Shown: positions 1-5,753 of the stretch, in pieces
How positions within the stretch are numbered: position 1 is the stretch's first letter
Layout: every line of letters begins with the position of its first letter
Assembly (NCBI GenBank): GCA_900767585.1
Contig: CAAFZP010000120.1
Location: forward strand, 1 to 7,323
DNA length: 7,323 nucleotides
Source: Lachnospiraceae bacterium
GTDB lineage: Bacteria > Bacillota > Clostridia > Lachnospirales > Lachnospiraceae
Reading direction: 5' to 3'
Made by a program: the position numbers and the translations under genes
Notes under the pieces: generated by a model
Database searches by the model: none
Told to the model about the DNA's origin: nothing
What the model saw: the letters and a program-made list of their open reading frames with translations, nothing else

Positions 1-24
1 GTCAAAAGGAAAGGAGAACTGACA

Positions 25-435
25 ATGAATATAGCAGACAGAATACAATATTTACGAAAACAAAAAGGATATTCGCAGGAGGAACTTGCTGATAAGGTTG
101 GCGTATCAAGACAGGCAGTATCAAAATGGGAAAGTGAACAAACCACACCCGATTTAGAAAAAGTAATCGCTATGAGCGAACTTTTTGAAGTCACAACGGA
201 TTATATTCTTAAAGGAATAGAACCAGTATCAACAACGAATAGAAAGACTGTTAAGACGTTGTACTTAGGGTTTGTTTTAATATTTGCAACCATAGCAGGA
301 ATATGGTCTTTTGCTGCAAACCGATTTGATTATGATGAAATTATTATGATTATTTTAGCAGGCGGCGTAGTTGGTTTAGGAACGGCTCTAATTGTTCAGG
401 TAATCGGCAGTATAGTTTCAAACAAGAAACAATAA
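25..435 (+). CDS. XRE-family transcriptional regulator with C-terminal membrane segments
   Basis: This is a 136-residue protein predicted to bind DNA. Residues about 5-62 form a Cro/C1-type helix-turn-helix. The segment YSQEELADKVGVSRQAVSKWE (residues 16-36) is a textbook match, with SRQAVSKWE as the recognition helix. After a short linker there are two hydrophobic stretches, about residues 78-97 and 105-130, so the protein is probably tethered to the membrane with its DNA-binding head in the cytoplasm. The start is supported by AAGGAG at 11-16, eight bases before the ATG. XRE proteins with a membrane tail are common in Firmicutes and often regulate a neighbouring gene or sense an envelope signal; the target here is unknown. 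The upstream promoter lies outside the window. The family call is secure, the function is not. Confidence 0.9.
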   Translation: MNIADRIQYLRKQKGYSQEELADKVGVSRQAVSKWESEQTTPDLEKVIAMSELFEVTTDYILKGIEPVSTTNRKTVKTLYLGFVLIFATIAGIWSFAANRFDYDEIIMIILAGGVVGLGTALIVQVIGSIVSNKKQ

Positions 436-465
436 TAAAAGTGAAACTTTCAGTAATACGCTCTG

Positions 466-494
466 TTGAAGTGTTGATTTTTCTACGATATACT
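466..494 (+). promoter_or_regulatory. Probable sigma-A-type promoter of the truncated recombinase
   Basis: A -35 element TTGAAG (466-471) and a -10 element TATACT (489-494) are separated by 17 bases. The -35 matches four and the -10 five of six consensus positions. Transcription would begin near 501, leaving a leader of about 20 bases that holds the ribosome binding site AAGGAG (505-510) of the recombinase fragment. Identified by eye only. Confidence 0.5.
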
Positions 495-511
495 CCTACA
501 AAAAAAGGAGT
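492..511. repeat. Inverted repeat across the -10 region and ribosome binding site
   Basis: ACTCCT (492-497) and AGGAGT (506-511) are perfect inverted arms around an eight-base A-rich spacer. The left arm overlaps the predicted -10 element and the right arm contains the Shine-Dalgarno core of the next gene. If transcription starts near 501 the arms cannot form an RNA hairpin, so a protein-binding site would be the likelier role. If transcription enters from upstream, the hairpin would mask the ribosome binding site. The role is speculative. Confidence 0.35.
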
Positions 512-519
512 GTTTCATT

Positions 520-1005
520 ATGGGAAAGGAAATCTATAACATTATCAATGATATGGCAGAGGTATTGAATGCATCGCAGATGCAGAAACTACAGGAAGTG
601 TTGGTTAATCGTTTGTCGGAAAATCGTGTGCCTGATTATTTACAAACTCGTAATGAGGAATTCCTGGATATGTTTCTAACGGCTAAACATTTAGAAGGCT
701 GTTCGGATAAGACGATATGTTATTATAGGTGTAATATCCAGAGAATGTTGGAAACAGTAGATGTTCCGGTTATAAAAATATCTACAGAAATGCTACGAAA
801 GTACCTGTTAGAGTATCAATCGATTAATAATTGTGGAAAGGTTACTATAGATAATGTTCGCAGGAGCCTTTCCACATTTTTTTCATGGTTAGAGGAGGAA
901 GATTATATTATTAAAAGCCCGATGAAGAGAATCCATAAGGTAAAAACGGCGGTTGTGGTTAATCAAAACAATGTGAAGCTATCGCATCGAAAGTATATTT
1001 CATAG
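520..1005 (+). pseudogene. Tyrosine recombinase/integrase, N-terminal fragment only
   Basis: The 161-residue product resembles the N-terminal half of a phage- or transposon-type tyrosine recombinase. Residues about 46-140 look like the SAM-like core-binding domain: a FLDMFLTAKHLEGCSDKT segment, the YY(R) motif that starts the next helix, a RRSLSTFFSWLEEEDYI segment and an SPMKRIHKVK segment that normally leads into the catalytic domain. Homology-like sequence stops around residue 147 and ends in an unrelated tail. The catalytic domain of about 150 residues, with its Arg, His-x-x-Arg and Tyr nucleophile, is missing, so it cannot catalyse recombination. AAGGAG at 505-510 supports the start, so a DNA-binding fragment may still be made. 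The toxin-antitoxin promoter begins immediately after its stop codon. It is best read as a remnant of a mobile element. The family call is fairly secure; that it is non-functional is inferred from the missing domain. Confidence 0.8.
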
Positions 1006-1006
1006 A

Positions 1007-1035
1007 TTGATTTGTAACACAAAAAGCGTTACAAT
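1007..1035 (+). promoter_or_regulatory. Promoter of the toxin-antitoxin operon
   Basis: TTGATT (1007-1012) and TACAAT (1030-1035) are separated by exactly 17 bases, a good sigma-A-type pair. It starts directly after the stop codon of the recombinase fragment and predicts a short leader of about 17 bases before the antitoxin ATG. A perfect inverted repeat occupies the space between the two elements. Confidence 0.65.
1012..1034. promoter_or_regulatory. Likely autoregulatory operator (inverted repeat TTGTAAC-N9-GTTACAA)
   Basis: The perfect seven-base arms TTGTAAC (1012-1018) and GTTACAA (1028-1034) flank a nine-base spacer and span from the end of the -35 to nearly all of the -10 element. Ribbon-helix-helix antitoxins of the RelB/DinJ group are known to bind palindromes over their own promoter, with toxin acting as co-repressor. 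The position therefore fits operon autorepression. The binding partner is inferred. Confidence 0.6.
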
Positions 1036-1058
1036 AAAGAAAAATGGAGGTGTATTCT

Positions 1059-1361
1059 ATGGGAAAAACAGCAACATTAAATTTGAGAGTAAATCCAGAT
1101 GTAAAAGAAAATGCAGAAAGTGTACTAGAGCAATTAGGGATACCGATGGCTACTGCGATAGATATGTATTTAAAACAAATATCATTAGTAGGAGGAATTC
1201 CCTTTTCTGTTGTATTGCCAAAAGCAGCTAGTTCAGTAAATGCAGATATGATGTCTGTTACGCAGATTCATCAAAAGTTAGAAAAAGGATATGCAGATAT
1301 AGAAAAAGGAAATGTTGAGGATGCAGCTAGTGCTTTTGCGGCATTTAGAGAGAGGCATTAA
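1059..1361 (+). CDS. RelB/DinJ-family antitoxin
   Basis: This is a 100-residue antitoxin expected to neutralise the toxin encoded immediately downstream and to repress the shared promoter. The N-terminus (TATLNLRVNPDVKENAESVLEQLGIPMATAIDMYLKQ) is a ribbon-helix-helix: beta strand about residues 4-12, helix 13-26, helix 30-43. The GGIPFSVVLP segment (45-54) is typical of DinJ-type antitoxins. The remaining acidic, alanine-rich tail probably wraps the toxin. The start at 1059 is preferred over an in-frame ATG at 1044 because the sequence TGGAGG (1045-1050) lies eight bases upstream of 1059 and overlaps the 1044 codon. The stop overlaps the toxin start by one base (TAATG), indicating translational coupling. 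Family assignment is strong; which RelE-superfamily toxin it pairs with is less certain. Confidence 0.9.
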   Translation: MGKTATLNLRVNPDVKENAESVLEQLGIPMATAIDMYLKQISLVGGIPFSVVLPKAASSVNADMMSVTQIHQKLEKGYADIEKGNVEDAASAFAAFRERH

Positions 1362-1681
1362 TGAAGCAATATAAAGTAGAGATTACAGAAGAAGCTTTGC
1401 AGGATATGGAAGATATATACAATTATATTGCTATAGATTTGCTGGCTTCTGAAAATGCAATGGGACAATATGATCGTATTGCGGATGAAATACTTACATT
1501 AGACACTTTCCCGGAACGATTTAGGATTATGGATTCGGAGCCGGAAAAGAGAATGGAGTTGCGTAGAATGCTCGTTGATAATTATTCAGTGATTTACACA
1601 ATTTGTGACGAAAGAGTAATTGTAACGGATGTTTTATACACGGCATCTGATATAGAAGCACGTTTGAGAGGCGAGATATAA
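1361..1681 (+). CDS. RelE/ParE-family toxin
   Basis: This 106-residue protein is the toxin partner of the overlapping antitoxin. It has the RelE/ParE fold pattern: an N-terminal strand (YKVEITEEA), a long helix (about residues 10-46, including ALQDMEDIYNYIA), then an Arg-rich strand region RRMLVDNYSVIYTICDERVIVTDVLY (68-93) that forms the sheet core. In the RelE branch such proteins cleave mRNA on the ribosome, and in the ParE branch they poison DNA gyrase. The long N-terminal helix and the NYSVIYTICDERVIV strand are shared by both, so the target cannot be settled from sequence. It has no separate ribosome binding site, and translation is probably coupled to the antitoxin through the TAATG overlap. 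The reading frame is intact. The C-terminus (TASDIEARLRGEI) differs from the common RRD-type ending, which could affect activity. Confidence 0.87.
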   Translation: MKQYKVEITEEALQDMEDIYNYIAIDLLASENAMGQYDRIADEILTLDTFPERFRIMDSEPEKRMELRRMLVDNYSVIYTICDERVIVTDVLYTASDIEARLRGEI

Positions 1682-1718
1682 AAGCTCGTGTTTATTTGAA
1701 GTTGAAGGAGGAACAAGT

Positions 1719-2036
1719 ATGGAAGGCAAGATGACAAAAATTGAAAAAATAATGGCTATTTGTTCATTGTTAATCCTAATCACTGCGATTATTGTAAGAG
1801 GTGTTATAGGAGTTAATGATTCAGGAGTTTTAGTTATTCTCTCTTTTACAGGACTCCTTATGTGGTTAATTTTTCTGATATGTGCTTTTTTTCCATCAGA
1901 CTGGAGGATGACTGAAAAACAAAAGGCTAAAATCATGAATCGAGTGGAATATCAAAATAAATATAGGAGAACTCTTATTATTATTGACACGATTTTAGCA
2001 GTAATTTTTGCTGTTATGATAATGACATTAGGATAG
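1719..2036 (+). CDS. Small three-helix membrane protein of unknown function
   Basis: This is a 105-residue hydrophobic protein that I do not recognise. Three membrane segments are visible: about residues 10-31 (IMAICSLLILITAIIVRGVI), 36-58 (GVLVILSFTGLLMWLIFLICAFF) and 84-104 (RTLIIIDTILAVIFAVMIMTL). A charged loop of about 25 residues between the second and third segments contains DWRMTEKQKAKIMNRVEYQNKYRR. Its many positive charges suggest that the loop is cytoplasmic. AAGGAGG (1705-1711) sits seven bases before the ATG, so the gene is very likely translated. It begins 37 bases after the toxin stop with no visible terminator between them, so it may be co-transcribed with the toxin-antitoxin pair. 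Codon use is AT-rich like the genes to its left. It may be cargo of the same island; no function can be assigned. Confidence 0.75.
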   Translation: MEGKMTKIEKIMAICSLLILITAIIVRGVIGVNDSGVLVILSFTGLLMWLIFLICAFFPSDWRMTEKQKAKIMNRVEYQNKYRRTLIIIDTILAVIFAVMIMTLG

Positions 2037-2085
2037 GTGAGAATTTCAGTTTGCAACTCAGTAATAACAAAAGCAGACCGTGTCC

Positions 2086-2148
2086 ATGAGCACAGCAGTA
2101 GCTAGTTTTATTGCAGCCAAACGATTAGAAGGATATGGTTGCGGATGA
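2086..2148 (+). pseudogene. Possible recombinase-like remnant in the 2037-2220 gap
   Basis: A 20-codon open frame contains FIAAKRLEG (2107-2133). This aligns with FLTAKHLEG of the truncated recombinase (6 of 9 residues and about 19 of 27 bases identical). Similarity then breaks into stops and shifts, though a GGATGATGGTATGTTATA stretch still faintly resembles the following recombinase codons. No ribosome binding site is visible. It may be a decayed second integrase copy, or chance. Nothing else is evident in the 184-base gap. Confidence 0.25.
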
Positions 2149-2220
2149 TGGTATGTTATATGAGACAACGAAAAAGTAGCAAATCGATGTAGAATGAAGA
2201 AAGGTACAAGGGCAGGGGTT

Positions 2221-5200
2221 ATGAACATATGGACGATACTTGGAATCGGGCAGACAGACGATAAGGGCGCAATCAAGCAGGCGTATCGCGAGCAGTTAAA
2301 ATCTGTGAATCCGGAGGAGGATGCAGATGGTTTCATGGAGCTTCGGAATGCCTATGAGGAGGCGATTGCAAGCTGTGACAGGCAGGAGGCGTTGCCGGAT
2401 GATATGGATGACGAAGCTTCAGAAGGTTTACAGCCGCCACGGACGGAGCTTACCGATAAATTAGAACAACTATACAATGATTATCCGAACCGTATCCGTG
2501 TAGATGCGTGGAGAGAACTGTTTCGTGAGGATGCATTTGTATCGCTTGACACAGAGTCAGAAGCGTTGGAGGAGCTGCTTGTATTCATGATGGGGCATTA
2601 CCGGATGCCAGATGCGGTTTTTCGTGAGATTGTGGATCGGTTTGATATCGCCCTGCGCAAAGAAGACCTGCTGGTGAAATTCCCGGAGGATTATATTTCC
2701 TATATTCTTGGGGTAGCGGCGCGGAAGCAGGACAGCTTTGCTTATGAATATCTGACCGGAGATTATACATATGCCGATGACTATATTGAGCAGTATATGA
2801 AGATTGAACGGATGGACAAGCAGGATGAGCCGACACCGGAGAACCGGGCGGCGCTCCACAAGGAATTAGAACGACTGAAAAGATTGCCGCTTACACATCC
2901 ACATGGCGATGTGCTGGAGATCTATGTGCAGATGAAGGATACGCGTTTTCAGGAAAAGGATGCGGAACAGCCACTTCCAAGAGCGGAAGCGGAGGCTGTA
3001 TATGAGGCGCTTTTAAGCAGGATCAATGCGAACCTTGAGCGATACCCAAAGGACGAGATGACGCAGTTTATCAAGAGCGAGATGTTGTACCGTCTGGAAC
3101 GATATGAGGAGGCGAAGCAGACCGCAGAAGAGATTCTTGCGGAGAATCCGGATTATGAAGACGCACAGTATTGCTTAGGGGATATATATTATGCGATGGG
3201 GGATCTGGAGAAGGCAAAGGATATCTTCGAGGAGCTGATGCATAACAATTATGGGGATATGGCGTACCTTACCCGGCTGCAGCAGGTAAATGAAGCAATC
3301 ATTGACAAATGGAAGCAGGATGTGGACAAGCATCCGGAAGATCATCAGAAAAAGTTAGATCTGGCATGGTGCTATTATCAGAATCAGCGGGAGCCGGAAG
3401 CGTTGGAGGTGTTCGATACATTTGAACCGGAGGGCGATGAGATCTTCTTCTATTGTAATGCGAAGGGCAGATGTTATCTGGCAACCGGACAGACGGAGAA
3501 GGCACTGCCATTGTTCTTAAAATGGAAGAAGGCAATTGAGGATATACAGCCGGAAGAAGGCGGCTATACAGAGGAACAGAACAAGCGCAGAAAGCGGTAT
3601 CCGTATGCACATACACTGATCGCAAGCTGTTACTATAACCTGAAAGAGTACGAGAAAGCGAAGGAATATATACAGCTTCCGGTCGAGACGGAGCATGAGG
3701 AGCAGATCACCGGACTCATCCTGAATCTTCGGATTCTCTATGAACTGCAGGAGTATGGCAACTGTATGAAGGCGTGCGATGAGATGTTAGAGCATATTGA
3801 TTATGAATCTATGGTCTATGAGGATGAATACTGGGCGCATTGCTACCGGGCAAAATGCTGTTATATGTTAGATTATCTGCAGGAATGCATCTATTCGGCG
3901 GAGAAGGCGATACGGATCTATCCATATGGTGTGGAGCCGTACATACAGGAGATACTGACCTTCCAGCAGGCAGAACAGTATGAGGATGCCGAACATGTGA
4001 TGGCACAGTACCGGGAGTTCCGTCCGGAGAGCGATGCGATGGATTATTATGAGGCATTAAGCCTTCGTGCACAGGAAAAATCAGAGGAAGCGTTGAAGCT
4101 TTTGGAGAAGGTGGAAGCAAATTACAAGGCGGATGAATCCGATCTGCCGAATTATGAAGATCTGTTGTTAGAGCTGGCAGATCTCTATGATGAAGCAAAC
4201 CGAAATGAGGAGTCCATTGCGGTATATAAGAAGGTTGCGTCTATCAATCCGAAAAATCCAGATGTGTTTGGATATCTGGGATATATGTATCGGAAGGTTC
4301 GTGAGACGGAGCTTGCAATCAAGGCATATGAGGATCAGATTAAGGTACGGCCACATGCGGCATATTATACGAATCTCGGATTTATCTACTGGGAGCGGCG
4401 GGATTACGGGAATGCGTTAGAAAATTTTGAACAGGCACTTGCAATCGCACCGGAGAGGTCAGACCGGGATATACAGAGAAAAACAGAGGTCATCCGCTTC
4501 AAAACCCGTGTGCTGCTCTGCTTGAACAGGATTACGGAAGGGTGTCAGATTCTGATGGATGCGATTTATAAATACGGGGACGATGTGGACCCGCAGCTTC
4601 GTATCGAGGCAGGTCTCGCACTCACACGAGCAGACCGCTATCCGGAGGCAGAGCAGCTGCTGGAAAGCTATGCGGAGGAAGGCACGGATGTAAATCTGCG
4701 GTTTGACTGCGCAAGTCTTCTGATGGAGCTTGCCGGGGAAGAGGACGATACTCTGATGATGGATCAGATGTATCAGCTCGGTATAAAGTTAAAGCCGGAT
4801 AATACAAGCATTTACAGCAAGTACGGCAGAGTGCTTATCATGAGTGGCAGATATGCGGAAGCAGTCGATGCATACAAAAAGGCGGTTAACTTAAATAAAA
4901 CCATCAATTATTATGGGGAGCTGCTGGAAGCACTCTATCTGCGGGATGGGGAGATTAAGTCTGAGTATGCAGAGTATTTAAGTAAGGCAGTGATACCGGA
5001 GGAAGACCGTAAGGCACCGCGCGATTATATCAAGCTTGCAAGATACTGCCGGGTGATTGGCGATTATGCAGATGCGGAGAAATATTTGAAACAGGCGGTT
5101 ACGATGAAGCTTTGTTCAAGCTGTGGATACCATGGCTGTGAGGAGGGCTATTATGAGCTTGGAATCCTGTATGAGGTAATGGGAGAGCGGGAGAAGGCTA

Positions 5201-5286
5201 TTGAAGCCTATGAGAAGGCAATCGAGGCACATGGACACTGTTATGTCTATGAGAAACGGCTGCAGGATCTGCTTAAAAATAGTTAA
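2221..5286 (+). CDS. Large TPR-repeat protein with degenerate N-terminal J-like domain
   Basis: This is a protein of about 1021 residues, predicted to be cytoplasmic (no signal peptide or membrane segment). Residues 1-50 resemble a J domain: MNIWTILGI, then an AIKQAYREQLKSV helix, then GFMELRNAYEEA. Asn30-Pro31-Glu32 replaces the His-Pro-Asp needed to stimulate DnaK, so classical Hsp40 activity is unlikely. From about residue 280 onward there are many TPR-type helix pairs, for example YEDAQYCLGDIYYAMGDLEKAKDIFEELM (312-340), NPDVFGYLGYMYRKVRETELAIKAYEDQI (679-707) and STSIYSKYGR-like repeats near 862-890. The array continues to the C-terminus, which suggests an extended protein-binding scaffold. 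C965, C968, H971 and C973 form a small Cys/His cluster. I chose the ATG at 2221 because the family-like MNIW start falls there; an in-frame ATG at 2194 would add nine residues. Neither has an ideal ribosome binding site: AGGGG at 2214-2218 is very close to 2221. Codons are richer in G/C than those to the left. The exact role is unknown. Confidence 0.88.
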   Translation: MNIWTILGIGQTDDKGAIKQAYREQLKSVNPEEDADGFMELRNAYEEAIASCDRQEALPDDMDDEASEGLQPPRTELTDKLEQLYNDYPNRIRVDAWRELFREDAFVSLDTESEALEELLVFMMGHYRMPDAVFREIVDRFDIALRKEDLLVKFPEDYISYILGVAARKQDSFAYEYLTGDYTYADDYIEQYMKIERMDKQDEPTPENRAALHKELERLKRLPLTHPHGDVLEIYVQMKDTRFQEKDAEQPLPRAEAEAVYEALLSRINANLERYPKDEMTQFIKSEMLYRLERYEEAKQTAEEILAENPDYEDAQYCLGDIYYAMGDLEKAKDIFEELMHNNYGDMAYLTRLQQVNEAIIDKWKQDVDKHPEDHQKKLDLAWCYYQNQREPEALEVFDTFEPEGDEIFFYCNAKGRCYLATGQTEKALPLFLKWKKAIEDIQPEEGGYTEEQNKRRKRYPYAHTLIASCYYNLKEYEKAKEYIQLPVETEHEEQITGLILNLRILYELQEYGNCMKACDEMLEHIDYESMVYEDEYWAHCYRAKCCYMLDYLQECIYSAEKAIRIYPYGVEPYIQEILTFQQAEQYEDAEHVMAQYREFRPESDAMDYYEALSLRAQEKSEEALKLLEKVEANYKADESDLPNYEDLLLELADLYDEANRNEESIAVYKKVASINPKNPDVFGYLGYMYRKVRETELAIKAYEDQIKVRPHAAYYTNLGFIYWERRDYGNALENFEQALAIAPERSDRDIQRKTEVIRFKTRVLLCLNRITEGCQILMDAIYKYGDDVDPQLRIEAGLALTRADRYPEAEQLLESYAEEGTDVNLRFDCASLLMELAGEEDDTLMMDQMYQLGIKLKPDNTSIYSKYGRVLIMSGRYAEAVDAYKKAVNLNKTINYYGELLEALYLRDGEIKSEYAEYLSKAVIPEEDRKAPRDYIKLARYCRVIGDYADAEKYLKQAVTMKLCSSCGYHGCEEGYYELGILYEVMGEREKAIEAYEKAIEAHGHCYVYEKRLQDLLKNS

Positions 5287-5318
5287 AAGATATGAATAGC
5301 ATAGTTTAAATATAATAT

Positions 5319-5368
5319 CACGCACATGAAATTTGTACTTGTACATTTCGTGTGCGTGTGTTATTATT
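5319..5368 (+). terminator. Strong intrinsic terminator after the TPR gene
   Basis: A 14-pair stem joins 5319-5332 with 5345-5358 (one G-U pair). It continues after a two-base bulge through GTA/TAC to a four-base loop. A T-rich tail (TGTTATTATT) follows on this strand. An A-rich stretch precedes the stem, so it could also act on the other strand. It separates the TPR gene from the cobalamin-controlled unit. Confidence 0.75.
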
Positions 5369-5386
5369 GCGACGAATTGAATTCAT

Positions 5387-5581
5387 AATATACGGTGCCG
5401 TGGAGCTTTTTTACTTTTGAAAAGCAGACATGTGTTAAAAGGGAAGCAGGTGGAAGTCCTGCACGATCTCGTCACTGTAAGCCGGGAGTATACATTCGAT
5501 ATCGGAAGATAACCACTGGCCGCAAGGCTGGGAAGGGGAATGTGCATGAGGATCGGTAAGTCAGGAAACCTGCCGTGTATT
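5387..5581 (+). ncRNA. Cobalamin riboswitch (aptamer)
   Basis: This is a cis-acting RNA that binds a cobalamin form and controls the downstream chelatase operon. The closing stem P1 pairs AATATAC (5387-5393) with GTGTATT (5575-5581). GGTGCC follows at 5394-5399. Further conserved blocks appear in the expected order: AAAAGGGAAGCAGGTGGAAGTCCTGC-like sequence around 5438-5462, CACTGTAAG (5473-5481), CCACTGG (5513-5519), a GCAA tetraloop closed by GGCC/GGCT (5518-5529), CTGGGAAGG (5528-5536), and the invariant B12 box AAGTCAGGAAACCTGCC (5558-5574). A further hairpin (GGTAC 5582-5586 with GTACC 5619-5623) lies directly after P1. No convincing promoter was found upstream; it must lie before 5387. 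Whether it prefers adenosyl- or other cobalamins cannot be told by eye. Confidence 0.95.
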
Positions 5582-5653
5582 GGTACAGGAAGGATTTCCA
5601 GATCACGAGTAATTGGTCGTACCGTTGTAGATTAAGTTCTATGGCCCGTTGCT

Positions 5654-5687
5654 CCGTCAGTTTGTGATTTCGCTGGCGGCTTTTTTT
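5654..5687 (+). terminator. Riboswitch-controlled intrinsic terminator
   Basis: CCGTCAG (5654-5660) pairs with CTGGCGG (5673-5679) in a seven-pair stem with one G-U pair, followed after one base by seven T residues (5681-5687). It lies between the cobalamin aptamer and the chelatase start, so it is the probable expression platform: cobalamin bound gives termination, cobalamin absent gives read-through. No clear antiterminator competing for its left arm was found. Confidence 0.8.
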
Positions 5688-5753
5688 CTGTGCGTCTGAA
5701 TTGATTCTTAACAAGTGACTGGATAAAAAACAAAAAGGAAAGAGGTACAGAAA

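Noticed and set aside
437..452. Short hairpin after the XRE gene as a terminator
   Set aside because: Only about five A/T-rich pairs and no T tract follows.
1007..1231. 74-residue open frame overlapping the antitoxin
   Set aside because: It overlaps the clearly recognisable antitoxin in another frame, is rich in Lys/Arg/Cys, and its start coincides with the promoter.
2135..2179. 14-codon open frame MVADDGMLYETTKK
   Set aside because: Too short, no ribosome binding site, and no recognised family.
3809..4198. Minus-strand open frame of 129 residues, one of several inside the TPR gene
   Set aside because: Pro/His/Ser-rich antisense shadow of repeated TPR codons, with no motifs.
5311..5316. 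TATAAT as a -10 element for the riboswitch transcript
   Set aside because: No acceptable -35 at 16-18 bases upstream, and transcription would start inside the strong terminator hairpin.
5367..5394. TTGCGA-N16-TATACG as the riboswitch promoter
   Set aside because: Transcription would begin near 5401 and omit the left strand of P1 and the GGTGCC block of the aptamer.
5640..5669. Eight-codon upstream frame (ATG at 5641) ending in TGA within the expression platform
   Set aside because: No ribosome binding site, and it overlaps the terminator stem; likely chance.
5472..5714. Minus-strand open frame of 80 residues over the riboswitch
   Set aside because: It is antisense to a conserved structured RNA and its terminator.
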